Position numbers and translations under genes: made by a program. Shown here in pieces: positions 21,581 through 29,558 of a DNA stretch of 39,240 nucleotides. The stretch lies in assembly GCA_024402535.1 (NCBI GenBank), contig JAKSTN010000023.1:1-39240 (forward strand), given 5' to 3'. How positions within the stretch are numbered: the first letter of the stretch is position 1; every line of letters begins with the position of its first letter. The notes beneath the pieces are model-generated. The model was not told the DNA's origin. It searched no databases and saw nothing but the letters and a program-made list of their open reading frames with translations. Source of the DNA: Treponema sp. (lineage in GTDB: Bacteria > Spirochaetota > Spirochaetia > Treponematales > Treponemataceae).

Positions 21581-21592
21581 AGAAGCAGTATT

Positions 21593-21967
21593 TTAAGAAA
21601 ACGTAGTAACCCGATTCCATTTTAAAGATTTTTCACCAAAATTTATTAAAAAACCAATTTGTAAGTGAGTTGCATGTAAATAATTCAATAATTGAGCTTT
21701 ATGACTGGAAATAAGACAACTAGTTGCTTTTATCTCAAGAATAATGGAATTATAACAAATGAAGTCTGCGTAATATACTTTGTCTAATACATGACCTTTA
21801 TATATTACGTTTATTTTACATTCTTTTTTGTATGGAATTCCTAATTGGCTAAATTCAATTTCTAATGCGCTTTGATACACAGCTTCTAGAAAACCATTTC
21901 CTAGTTCATTATGAACATTCATACATGCTTTAATAATCTTTTCAGTTTTTTCAGATTCGATAATCAT
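21593..21967 (-). CDS. GxxExxY family protein, PD-(D/E)xK nuclease-like
   Basis: A 124-residue protein. GFLEAVY contains the family motif Gly25-x-x-Glu28-x-x-Tyr31. Asp68 in YYADFICYN and Glu78-Ile-Lys80 in LEIKA form a PD-(D/E)xK-like active-site set, and SHKAQLLNYLHATHLQIGFLINFG is the usual C-terminal region. Members of the family are small predicted nucleases of unproven function, often present in several copies in a genome. It lies between ruvB and queA, in the same direction, and is enclosed by imperfect inverted repeats at 21537-21580 and 22020-22062. It is therefore likely part of a small mobile or formerly mobile unit. I see no clear ribosome-binding site. Confidence 0.88.
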   Translation of the reverse strand: MIIESEKTEKIIKACMNVHNELGNGFLEAVYQSALEIEFSQLGIPYKKECKINVIYKGHVLDKVYYADFICYNSIILEIKATSCLISSHKAQLLNYLHATHLQIGFLINFGEKSLKWNRVTTFS

Positions 21968-22019
21968 ACATTATATATAGCTTTTTTTCTTTAAAAGAGG
22001 TAAATAGAATACCACTTTC

Positions 22020-22062
22020 TGCATCCCTGACCGGAGGCGTTAGCCGACGTAATCCGTGTGGC
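22020..22062. repeat. Right arm of imperfect inverted repeat flanking the GxxExxY gene
   Basis: The reverse complement of this stretch aligns with 21537-21580, starting with 12 identical bases and continuing with matches at TAACG, CGGTCAG and GATGCA. It stands 53 bp upstream of the gene start and 17 bp from the ruvB stop. Confidence 0.75.
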
Positions 22063-22078
22063 ACCTGCCTTATAACGC

Positions 22079-23107
22079 CTAGAAAAGAGTATTTTGAGCT
22101 GAAGAGCCGCCTACAGGAAGACCAAGATGTTCGTAGGCTTTAGGCGTTACAATGCGCCCGCGTGGAGTACGCTGGATAAGCCCGCACTGAATAAGATACG
22201 GTTCGTAATAATCTTCCAAAGTATCAAGGCTTTCACCAATAGAAATAGCAAGGGTTTCAGCGCCTACAGGGCCGCCACCAAAGTTATTAATAATACTAAG
22301 AAGAATCTCCCGGTCATATTTTTCAAGACCAAGTTCATCAATTCCAAGCCGTTTAAGCCCTGCTTTTGTTATTTCCAGAGTGATTGTGTCCCGACCGGAA
22401 ACTTCAGCGAAATCGCGCATACGGCGAAGAACACGGTTTGCAACACGGGGAGTCCCGCGGGAACACTGTGCCATTAAAAGAGCCGCATCATCATCAATTT
22501 TAATTTCAAGAATACCTGCACTTCGTTTTATAATTGAAGCAAGCTCTTCCTGAGTGTAAAAGTTAAAACGGGGAATAATACCGAATCGGGAAATAAGTGG
22601 AGAAGAAACCGAACCGGCCTTTGTAGTTGCCCCTACCAGAGTAAAGTTCGGAATGGGAATGCGAACAGTACGGGCTGCGGCGCCCTGACCGATAATCCAG
22701 TCCAGTTCGTAATCTTCCATGGCAATGTAAAGCATTTCTTCCAGGGCAGGCTTAAGACGATGGATTTCATCAATAAAGAAAACTGTACGAGGAGTAATTG
22801 TACTGAGGATTCCGGCAAGGTCTTTAGGTTTATCCAAAGCCGGAGCTGATGTTACTTTAAAATCAACCCCAAGTTCATTGGCCGTAATCTGAGCAAGAGT
22901 AGTTTTTCCAAGTCCCGGAGGGCCAATGAGCAAAAGATGATCCAATGCTTCTTCACGATCCCTGGCCGCTTTTATAAAAACCGAAAGATTTTCTTTAATC
23001 TCTTTCTGACCTAAAAATTCGCTTAAGCCTTTTGGTCTTAAATTATTATCGTTATCTTCAGCAAAGCCGGTATTTTCAGCCCGCACAATATTAAGTTCAT
23101 CGCTCAT
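22079..23107 (-). CDS. ruvB: Holliday junction branch-migration ATPase RuvB
   Basis: A 342-residue Ruv[19 protein letters not shown] is the family N-terminal motif. Walker A is GPPGLGKT, Walker B is FFIDEIHRL, and sensor sequences are in [20 protein letters not shown] with the arginine finger RFG. The C-terminal winged helix ends [16 protein letters not shown]. It is the hexameric motor that moves Holliday junctions with RuvA. No Shine-Dalgarno sequence is present, and a TATATA box stands 6 bp before the ATG. In most bacteria ruvB directly follows ruvA; here an Rpn-type gene lies between them. Confidence 0.97.
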   Translation of the reverse strand: MSDELNIVRAENTGFAEDNDNNLRPKGLSEFLGQKEIKENLSVFIKAARDREEALDHLLLIGPPGLGKTTLAQITANELGVDFKVTSAPALDKPKDLAGILSTITPRTVFFIDEIHRLKPALEEMLYIAMEDYELDWIIGQGAAARTVRIPIPNFTLVGATTKAGSVSSPLISRFGIIPRFNFYTQEELASIIKRSAGILEIKIDDDAALLMAQCSRGTPRVANRVLRRMRDFAEVSGRDTITLEITKAGLKRLGIDELGLEKYDREILLSIINNFGGGPVGAETLAISIGESLDTLEDYYEPYLIQCGLIQRTPRGRIVTPKAYEHLGLPVGGSSAQNTLF

Positions 23108-23113
23108 AACTTT

Positions 23114-23119
23114 TATATA
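23114..23119 (-). promoter_or_regulatory. Candidate -10 box of ruvB, leaderless arrangement
   Basis: TATATA lies 6 nt before the ruvB ATG at 23107. The region is AT-rich, so the exact hexamer is uncertain. It lies in the 22-bp gap after the Rpn-type gene. Confidence 0.35.
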
Positions 23120-23129
23120 TTACCATTTT

Positions 23130-24038
23130 TTAATTATTTTTTTCGGCCAATTGTGCTTTTAATCTTGCGATTTCTTCATCCTTCTGTGCAAGTTCCGCAT
23201 CCTTTTGTACTATTTCAGCATCTTTTTCATGAATAATCTTTTCATCTTCAGCTTTCTGTTTCGCTATACCTTCCGCAAGTCCTTCTTCACGGGCGATACG
23301 GCGTTCGTTTTCGTTGTGGTATTTATTCAGGAGTTTTTCATTAAAAATAAAATCTTCCATAAGTGTATTCACCTCTGGTTCATGGGTACTGATAAAATCC
23401 ATTAACAATTCCTGTTCACGACAAAGCTCAAGAGTTTTCTGGATTGCAAGCATTTTATCTTTTTTATGCAGTTTAAGCTGTCTGTCGAATATTTTGCAGA
23501 ACTCAATGTACTGCCCGACTATGTTTTTTACATCGCTATTGTAAATCATTTTTACTTTAAGTTCGAGAGGCGAATCTATACCATCTTGATTTTTAACAAA
23601 ATGATCTGAAAGTTTCTGGTATTCAGGCTGCTCGGTCCGTTCTCCTGTGAAAATAACATAGACTTCAGGCTTTGGAAGAGTGATTGGACTGTGGGACATA
23701 ATATCAAAATGATTTTTATTTATATATTCCTGATAAGTTTTTGAAAGATAAAGCAAGGTGCGGACTGCCATGTTGCCGTTCCAGCTGGATTGAGCTTCTA
23801 CGAAAATCATGAGGCGGTTATTCATAAGGATTCCAAGATCATTGTAAATGTCATCAGAAAAAATATGTTTCAACGTGATGATATCAATCATACTTTCTGT
23901 GGCTTCTGTATCTTCTGGATGAAACACTTTGTAAAGTTCGAATGCATATTTTGGCTCACTGAAAAGTTTTGTAAAAACTGTGTCCCTTAGTTTTCGGTTC
24001 ATCTTACGCTTTGTTTTGAAATAATTGATAAATGCCAT
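23130..24038 (-). CDS. Rpn family (PD-(D/E)xK) recombination-promoting nuclease/putative transposase
   Basis: A 302-residue protein. KLRDTVFTKLFSEPKYAFELYKVFHPED is the family N-terminal region. The nuclease core has Asp67 in YNDLGILMNNRL and Glu81-Ala-Gln83 in FVEAQSSWN. The C-terminal about 50 residues are a strongly charged coiled coil with repeats of the form QKDAELAQKDEEI. Rpn proteins of E. coli promote RecA-independent recombination and were formerly annotated as transposase-like. The start at 24038 is supported by GAGG 7 nt upstream; an internal ATG at 24002 lacks such a site. It is inserted between ruvA and ruvB in the same direction. No flanking repeats are seen. Confidence 0.87.
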   Translation of the reverse strand: MAFINYFKTKRKMNRKLRDTVFTKLFSEPKYAFELYKVFHPEDTEATESMIDIITLKHIFSDDIYNDLGILMNNRLMIFVEAQSSWNGNMAVRTLLYLSKTYQEYINKNHFDIMSHSPITLPKPEVYVIFTGERTEQPEYQKLSDHFVKNQDGIDSPLELKVKMIYNSDVKNIVGQYIEFCKIFDRQLKLHKKDKMLAIQKTLELCREQELLMDFISTHEPEVNTLMEDFIFNEKLLNKYHNENERRIAREEGLAEGIAKQKAEDEKIIHEKDAEIVQKDAELAQKDEEIARLKAQLAEKNN

Positions 24039-24140
24039 TTAATTACCTCGATTAGAAAATAGTCTGGGAAATTCCCACACTATATAAATGGCTTTTTTTT
24101 AACAAAAAAGGAAAGAAGAGAGAAAAAAAAATAAAAAAAA

Positions 24141-24755
24141 CTAAGCCATTTCCACTATAACTTTACGGAAAAGCATGTCTTCTTTTTCAGTCTGGGTTTT
24201 AGAATTAAAAGATGCATCTTTAGAAAGTTCCTCAGCCATTAGAGCAACTTTCTGTTCAACAGTACGCTTGTCATAACCCATAGAAGCAAGAGAAGCAATA
24301 ACATCAGCATAAGGGGCTGGAGACGTAACACGTACAACAGTATCCGCCTGACTCATAGTAAGCTTGCCTTTTAAGGCCAGCATCATTTTACCGGCAGTTT
24401 TTTTACCAACACCAGGAATTTTTTCAAGCATTTCAAGGTCGCCACGTTCAAGTACATCTGAAAGACGGCTGGAAGAAACGGAACTCATAATCTTTACAGC
24501 CCCTTTAGGGCCAACACCATCCACCTTCAAAAGATCAAGAAAAAGAGAACGTTCTTCAGCGGAAGCAAAGCCATAAAGATCCATAACTTTATCAGTGTGA
24601 TTCAGCCAGGTAAAAACCCGGGCTTCGTCCCCTACATGGCCTGTCATTTCAAGGTTCGAATCCGGCATACAGATATCCCATTCAATGCCGTTAGTTTCTA
24701 TAAATATCTGTTTCGGAAATTTTCCTGTAATTACACCTTTTATACTGTTGAACAT
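24141..24755 (-). CDS. ruvA: Holliday junction DNA helicase subunit RuvA
   Basis: A 204-residue RuvA. The N-terminal OB domain (MFNSIKGVITGKFPKQIFIETNGIEWDICMP) is followed by LYGFASAEERSLFLDLLKVDGVGPKGAVKIMSS and LEKIPGVGKKTAGKMMLALKGK, the two helix-hairpin-helix units that contact the junction. The C-terminal domain ends FRKVIVEMA and would bind RuvB. No Shine-Dalgarno sequence is present, and an extended -10 stands 6 bp before the ATG. It is divergent from the outer-membrane protein gene at 24802. After its stop there is an A/T homopolymer-rich gap before the Rpn-type gene. Confidence 0.96.
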   Translation of the reverse strand: MFNSIKGVITGKFPKQIFIETNGIEWDICMPDSNLEMTGHVGDEARVFTWLNHTDKVMDLYGFASAEERSLFLDLLKVDGVGPKGAVKIMSSVSSSRLSDVLERGDLEMLEKIPGVGKKTAGKMMLALKGKLTMSQADTVVRVTSPAPYADVIASLASMGYDKRTVEQKVALMAEELSKDASFNSKTQTEKEDMLFRKVIVEMA

Positions 24756-24761
24756 ATATCA

Positions 24762-24770
24762 ATTATACCA
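24762..24770 (-). promoter_or_regulatory. Extended -10 promoter of ruvA, leaderless arrangement
   Basis: The minus strand reads TGGTATAAT, matching TGnTATAAT, followed by 6 nt and the ATG at 24755. No clear -35 is present, as is common with extended -10 promoters. Confidence 0.55.
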
Positions 24771-24801
24771 CATTCCCTTATTTTTATGTTAAACTGAACT
24801 C

Positions 24802-26505
24802 ATGAAAACAATAAATAAACTCTTTGCCGGAGCACTTTTTTTTGCTCTTACAGGAAGCCTGTTCTGTCAGGAAGCCTTAAAATCAATGGAAGAAAAATAT
24901 TATGACATGCTTAGTCTGGACGGAACCACAACAAGGTCATATTTAAGTTATCGCACTTTAAGTGACAGTGTATGGACTTTTTCAGATGAAAATGCAGAAC
25001 ATCCATGGCAAGGAAATAAACTTGAAACTGCCCACCCTCTTTTTGCAGGTTTCACCTATCGTATTTATGGACCTGAGTGGTATAACTCATACAACACAGA
25101 AAGTCCATGGGGACAGAATGACGGCGCTATGTGGCAGGGTGTGGGCTACAACACAAGTTTCACCGGTGGAGCCCGCCTGGAAGGCTACGGACTTGAACTT
25201 ACATTTAAGCCACAGCTGAGTTTTTCACAGAACAAACCTTACGATTACAAAACACCAGAAGGATTCAAAGCTGAAAAATACAAAGGTCTTGCAGATACCT
25301 ACGGTTATTTTTGGGATTCGAGTATGAAATGTGATTCTGTTCAAAGATTCGGAGACAAAAGTTTTTATACTTTTAATCTTAGTGACACAGAAATCCGATA
25401 CAGCTGGAAAACTTTAACATTAGGCTTTGGCTGGCAGAGTCCATGGCTTGGTCCTTTATATGTAAACCCTATTTTACACAGCAACAATGCTGCTTCATAT
25501 CCTAAAATTGATATAGGACTTCGTAAACAGAAAGTTATTGTTCCAAAAGTTGGATGGGATATTGGTTACATAGAAGGCCGCATATGGACAGGTTACCTTA
25601 CAGAAAGTGATTATTTTGATAACGATCCTTCAAATGACCATAATCTGATTCATGGCCTTTCTTTAAGCTATGCACCAAGTTTTATGCCGGGACTTACATT
25701 AAATGCCCAGAGAACCTGTCTTGTAAAAGCAAGCCTTAAAAATCTTGGTTATGTTATTCCTAAATATTTGAATACAGGTCTTATTTCAGGAAACGGAGAA
25801 GATCAGAAAATGGCTTTAACTGCAGACTGGCTTTTCCCTGATGTGGGATTTGAAGTTTATGGAGAACTTGGTATAGATGATTTTCTTCCTTCCGGAACAA
25901 GTTATTTTCAAAGCTATATGAGGTGGCCATTCCACACCGCAACTTATGCAGTTGGCCTCAGAAAAGAATTTAATCATAAAAATATTCCGGATTTAAAAAC
26001 TGAACTTATTTTAGAATGGAATAATTCAGAACCAAGTCAGGATTACCAGTTCTGGGGACAATATAATTTTGTTTTTCATGGTCAGATTCTCCAAGGTTAT
26101 ACAAATCGAGGACAATTGCTTGGAAGCGGCTATGGTTATGGCGGAAACAGTCAGTACATGGAATACAACATGTATTACCCTAAAGGAATGACAAGTCTTT
26201 TTGTTGGTCGCAATAACCCTGATAATTCCTATATTTTCGGAAAAGCAGTAAATGCCAGTGCTGTTGATAAAAACGGAAACTATATGCTTTCTGCAAAATA
26301 CCTTACTGCATTTAAGGGAAACTTTTATGTTGGCGGAGAAACAAAGTATTTTGTCCTTCCAGATTTAGTTTTAGGCGGCGGTTTACTTTACAATATGATA
26401 ATAAACCCTAAATATAACCCTGAACAGGATTCAAGCGGCCGTTACCGCATAAATCAGATTGTCCATAACGCCCAGCTAAAATTCACCGCCAAGAAAATGT
26501 TCTAA
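24802..26505 (+). CDS. Large outer-membrane protein, probably Wzi-like capsule-assembly family
   Basis: A 567-residue protein with a signal peptide (MKTINKLFAGALFFALTGSLFCQ). The mature chain is rich in Tyr, Trp, Gly and Asn with alternating hydrophobic strands, as in a beta-barrel, and has no Cys lipobox. GPEWYNSYNTESPWGQNDGAMWQGVGYNTSFTGG and the later GWQSPWLGP...NPILHSNNAASYP resemble Wzi-type proteins, which retain polysaccharide at the cell surface. The family call is from memory of such motifs and is moderate. The gene is divergent from ruvA and convergent with the WecA-like gene, 18 bp away, with no obvious terminator between. No Shine-Dalgarno sequence is seen. A weak TTAAAC box lies 7 bp before the ATG. 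Confidence 0.65.
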   Translation: MKTINKLFAGALFFALTGSLFCQEALKSMEEKYYDMLSLDGTTTRSYLSYRTLSDSVWTFSDENAEHPWQGNKLETAHPLFAGFTYRIYGPEWYNSYNTESPWGQNDGAMWQGVGYNTSFTGGARLEGYGLELTFKPQLSFSQNKPYDYKTPEGFKAEKYKGLADTYGYFWDSSMKCDSVQRFGDKSFYTFNLSDTEIRYSWKTLTLGFGWQSPWLGPLYVNPILHSNNAASYPKIDIGLRKQKVIVPKVGWDIGYIEGRIWTGYLTESDYFDNDPSNDHNLIHGLSLSYAPSFMPGLTLNAQRTCLVKASLKNLGYVIPKYLNTGLISGNGEDQKMALTADWLFPDVGFEVYGELGIDDFLPSGTSYFQSYMRWPFHTATYAVGLRKEFNHKNIPDLKTELILEWNNSEPSQDYQFWGQYNFVFHGQILQGYTNRGQLLGSGYGYGGNSQYMEYNMYYPKGMTSLFVGRNNPDNSYIFGKAVNASAVDKNGNYMLSAKYLTAFKGNFYVGGETKYFVLPDLVLGGGLLYNMIINPKYNPEQDSSGRYRINQIVHNAQLKFTAKKMF

Positions 26506-26523
26506 GGGAAAGGTAGGAATTAT

Positions 26524-27597
26524 TTATTTTACTTCAGGGTTTGCTTTGTGGGCCGTGAAGTGAAGAACTGCGAAATAAACAACTACTCCAAGAAGAACAA
26601 CGAACTGAACAGCTAAACTTAAGATATAGTTCTTATCCTGCCAGAACCAGCTGAATACTGCACAGGCAGAAATTACAATCTGAATAAGGCTTACTAAAAG
26701 AGCAATTTTTCCTTTTGTAAAGCCCATAGAAAGCAGTTTATGATGCATATGGAATCTGTCTGCAGTAAAAATACCTACATGAGTCCTAAGTCTTCTCCAA
26801 ATAGCAGCAAGGCAGTCAAAAATTGGAATACTAACAAGATTCAGACAGATAATGTGACATAAAATTCCATTTTCCGAAACAGAAAGAAGAATCAAACAGA
26901 GAACTGAAATAACAGCACCAAGGAACTGGGAACCGCCGTCTCCCATAAAGATTTTAGCATCAGGACGGTTAAAGAACATAAAACCTGCAAGACCTGCGCA
27001 AAGGGCAAGACACACAGAGAAATAAACTTCATTTGTACTTTTTAGCATAAGGCCAAAAGCAAAAACCGTATAAATACTAAGACTTGAACAAAGCAAATCA
27101 CTGCCGTCTATAAGGTTATAGGAATTGATTGAACCAAGAATAAAACAGAAACTGAAAAAGAGCATTATGACATTTCTGGTTCCACCACCTAAAACTAAAA
27201 GTGCAACAGAAACCAAAGCGGCACAAATCTGAAGTCCAAGTTTAACCCAGGCATTCAGTTCAAGAAGATCATCTGTTAAACCTGAAAAGTAAATAATGGC
27301 TGAACCTGCAAAAAGAGACCAGAAAAATAAGTCTCCTATATTTATAGCATCTTTACTATAAAGATGAAAGAAAGCAAAAAGACCTACTAAAATAAAAGGC
27401 AGAGCAAAACCAATACCACCAAGACGGCTTACCTGCCCCTGGTGAATTTTTCTTTCGTTCACAGAATCGTAAAGATTGTGTTTTGCCGAAAATTTAATCA
27501 CTCCTAAAACTGTAAATACAGAAATAATGAGCGAAACTGCTATAATAAGTCCATTAAATGCTAACATATCTTTTATATCATATAACAAAAGGTCCAT
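26524..27597 (-). CDS. WecA/TagO-like undecaprenyl-phosphate sugar-1-phosphate transferase
   Basis: A polytopic membrane enzyme of about 350 residues with roughly ten helices. Family motifs are GLTDDLLELNAWVKLGLQ, NSYNLIDGSDLL, NRPDAKIFMGDGGSQFLGA and the cytoplasmic TADRFHMHHKLLSMG (HxHH). Members load a sugar-1-phosphate, often GlcNAc-1-P, onto undecaprenyl phosphate to start glycan assembly. The residues after the catalytic DG differ from the usual LDGLA pattern. The start could be the ATG at 27597 or, more like relatives, the ATG at 27567 (MLAFNGLII). It follows the LolD-like ATPase gene by about 30 bp and closes the envelope locus. Confidence 0.88.
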   Translation of the reverse strand: MDLLLYDIKDMLAFNGLIIAVSLIISVFTVLGVIKFSAKHNLYDSVNERKIHQGQVSRLGGIGFALPFILVGLFAFFHLYSKDAINIGDLFFWSLFAGSAIIYFSGLTDDLLELNAWVKLGLQICAALVSVALLVLGGGTRNVIMLFFSFCFILGSINSYNLIDGSDLLCSSLSIYTVFAFGLMLKSTNEVYFSVCLALCAGLAGFMFFNRPDAKIFMGDGGSQFLGAVISVLCLILLSVSENGILCHIICLNLVSIPIFDCLAAIWRRLRTHVGIFTADRFHMHHKLLSMGFTKGKIALLVSLIQIVISACAVFSWFWQDKNYILSLAVQFVVLLGVVVYFAVLHFTAHKANPEVK

Positions 27598-27628
27598 TCA
27601 GTCCATATTTTTATATAACAAAGTTTTG

Positions 27629-28360
27629 TCAGCTTTGAATAACAGAACCATCCATAATTTTTATTACATGATTACACATATTAACTATTTTTGCATCATG
27701 GGTACTGAATATGAAAGTTGTACCAAGTTCTTCATTCAGTTTTTTCATAAGTTCCAGAATCTGGTCCCCGTTTTTCTGGTCCAGGTTTGCAGTAGGTTCA
27801 TCTGCAAGAATAATGCCAGCTTTAGTTACCAGTGCACGGGCTACTGCTACACGCTGCCTCTGCCCTCCGGAAAGTTCAGAAGGTTTATGTTTTTTCCATT
27901 GTGTAAGTCCAACTGTTTCAATCAAAAAATCAACCCATTCTTTTTTCCGGAACGCAGTCATTTCCCTAACAACACGGCTTTCGCCAAGTTTTAAGGGAAG
28001 GCTTATGTTTTCTTCTACATTCAGAACAGGAACCAGGTTAAAGTTCTGGAAAATGAAACCAAGTTCTTCCCTTCGTAAATCGGTAAGCTCTGAATCAAGT
28101 TTCCCTTTAAGTTTAAGGCCGTCTTTAAGTTCAACACTGTCATAAATGTTTTTACCATTTAATAAAACCTGACCGCTTGTAGGAAGATCTATAAGACCAA
28201 TAATATTTAAGAGTGTAGATTTACCAGATCCTGAAGGACCTGAAAGACAGGCAAATTCCCCTGCACTTATAGAAAAAGACACATCTTTAAGAGCAGAAAC
28301 CGTTACATCCCCCATAAGGTAATTCTTACTGATATTTTTTAATTCAACTGCATAACTCAT
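27629..28360 (-). CDS. LolD/MacB-type ABC transporter ATPase
   Basis: A 243-residue ATPase. Walker A is GPSGSGKST, the Q-loop is GFIFQ, the signature is LSGGQRQRVAVARAL, Walker B is GIILADEPTANLD and the H-loop is STHD. This is the ATPase class that works with FtsX-like permeases. Compared with LolD it carries a charged insertion of about a dozen residues before the Q-loop (DGLKLKGKLDSEL). It lies one base after the beta-barrel gene stop with no strong ribosome-binding site, so it is cotranscribed. Likely partners are the two permeases encoded upstream at 30348-33065. Confidence 0.9.
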   Translation of the reverse strand: MSYAVELKNISKNYLMGDVTVSALKDVSFSISAGEFACLSGPSGSGKSTLLNIIGLIDLPTSGQVLLNGKNIYDSVELKDGLKLKGKLDSELTDLRREELGFIFQNFNLVPVLNVEENISLPLKLGESRVVREMTAFRKKEWVDFLIETVGLTQWKKHKPSELSGGQRQRVAVARALVTKAGIILADEPTANLDQKNGDQILELMKKLNEELGTTFIFSTHDAKIVNMCNHVIKIMDGSVIQS

Positions 28361-28361
28361 A

Positions 28362-29558
28362 TTAATAATCCAGACTTAAAGTTAATTTTGTTCCAAGAAC
28401 GAAATTTATATTTTGAGGACCATAGTTAAGTGTTAATCCTGTATTCAAATTTGCATTAGGGAAATAATTTTTTATTACAAAACCAGGTGTAATGTAGCCT
28501 GACTTCCCTAATATATTATGATATCCTGAAAATCCTAATCCCAGATGATTTCCTAAAAGCTTATTCCAGCCAAGTTCTTCACCAAGCTCAAAAGAATGAC
28601 TGTTTGATGCAAAGTCATATATATGGCGGCATTCAATATTTATGCCGTATTCATAATTTGTTTTGGCAGAATCCCATTTTCTGTAAAAACCGCCGATTCC
28701 ACGGTACTGGGTAAAACTGTTCTTTCCAAAATTATTTGATATACGGAAATTCGTATCACCATGGGCATATACATCAAAGCCCCATAATGTACGTTTTAAT
28801 TCAACTGCGGCATAAGTTGGAAACGCCTGGGCATCCGGATGGTACTGATGTGCCTGAAGACTTATTAAAGTACCATAGAAAACACTTTCCATAAGAGCCG
28901 CATAATGAACATTCAACAACGAAACACTTGTAGAAAAACTTTGGTCTATATATTCATCTTTTTTATCAGGAAGACTTCCATTCAGCATGCCGACGAAAGT
29001 CATATTTACTTTACCGCGAGGAATATTAATAGTACCAAGAATTGTAGAACTACCCGCTCCACCAACAATAGTGTTACCGTCAAAAAGCTTCATGCTGGTC
29101 CAATAAAGACCTCTTTTTCCAACAGTGAAATAAATTTTATTCCAAAGATTATAATCAATGAATATGGAAGTCAAATTTAAACTTGGAGTCCAGCTGATTA
29201 ACCCTGTATAAAAATCTGCATAAAGATTTACAGTTTCAGAAGGCTGTGCACGTAAGTATAAATAGTTTTCAAAGTTCAGATAACCTGTCTGATCTGGCTT
29301 CCATTCATTAAAAATCATTCCATACCCTATACCTGCATCCACATGACCTAAAATTCTTATACCACTTGGCTGGAAAAAAGAATTTATAGCACTTGGGGCC
29401 GCTTCTTCTGAAACCACCACCTGCTCCATATCAGAAGCGCCATCAAATAAAGAATCAAAATCATCAAAATATGAATCATCAAATTCTTCAGCATCTTGAC
29501 AAAAAACATATGAGAATATAAAAAATATAATCAGCAGAAAAAGGAAATGCTTTTTCAT
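28362..29558 (-). CDS. Outer-membrane beta-barrel protein with N-terminal acidic motif
   Basis: A 398-residue protein with a signal peptide ending near FCQ. An acidic segment follows at about residues 22-52 (DDFDSLFDGASDMEQVV), then a chain of amphipathic strands with many Tyr, Asn and Gly. The C-terminus LGTKLTLSLDY ends in an aromatic residue, as outer-membrane barrels often do. No enzyme motif is recognised. It sits between the LolA-like and ATPase genes, and its ATG overlaps the LolA-like stop (ATGA), so it should belong to the same export pathway. The acidic motif recurs in the permease at 31635-33065. Confidence 0.75.
   Translation of the reverse strand: MKKHFLFLLIIFFIFSYVFCQDAEEFDDSYFDDFDSLFDGASDMEQVVVSEEAAPSAINSFFQPSGIRILGHVDAGIGYGMIFNEWKPDQTGYLNFENYLYLRAQPSETVNLYADFYTGLISWTPSLNLTSIFIDYNLWNKIYFTVGKRGLYWTSMKLFDGNTIVGGAGSSTILGTINIPRGKVNMTFVGMLNGSLPDKKDEYIDQSFSTSVSLLNVHYAALMESVFYGTLISLQAHQYHPDAQAFPTYAAVELKRTLWGFDVYAHGDTNFRISNNFGKNSFTQYRGIGGFYRKWDSAKTNYEYGINIECRHIYDFASNSHSFELGEELGWNKLLGNHLGLGFSGYHNILGKSGYITPGFVIKNYFPNANLNTGLTLNYGPQNINFVLGTKLTLSLDY

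Noticed and set aside
23130..24038. Rpn-type gene as a full insertion sequence
   Set aside because: No terminal inverted repeats or target duplications are visible around it, so it is listed only as a gene.
24064..24076. Palindrome TGGGAAATTCCCA between ruvA and the Rpn-type gene as a terminator or operator
   Set aside because: The stem is short, extends only with a mismatch and lacks a T tract; a possible promoter just upstream has a 15-bp spacer. Not strong enough to call.
24789..24794. TTAAAC as -10 box of the 24802 gene
   Set aside because: The distance to the ATG (7 bp) fits the leaderless pattern but the hexamer is poor and no -35 is seen, so it is mentioned but not listed as a promoter.
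27711..28145. 144-codon frame opposite the LolD-like ATPase gene
   Set aside because: Ser/Arg/Phe-rich antisense frame over the strongly conserved ATPase motifs; a shadow.
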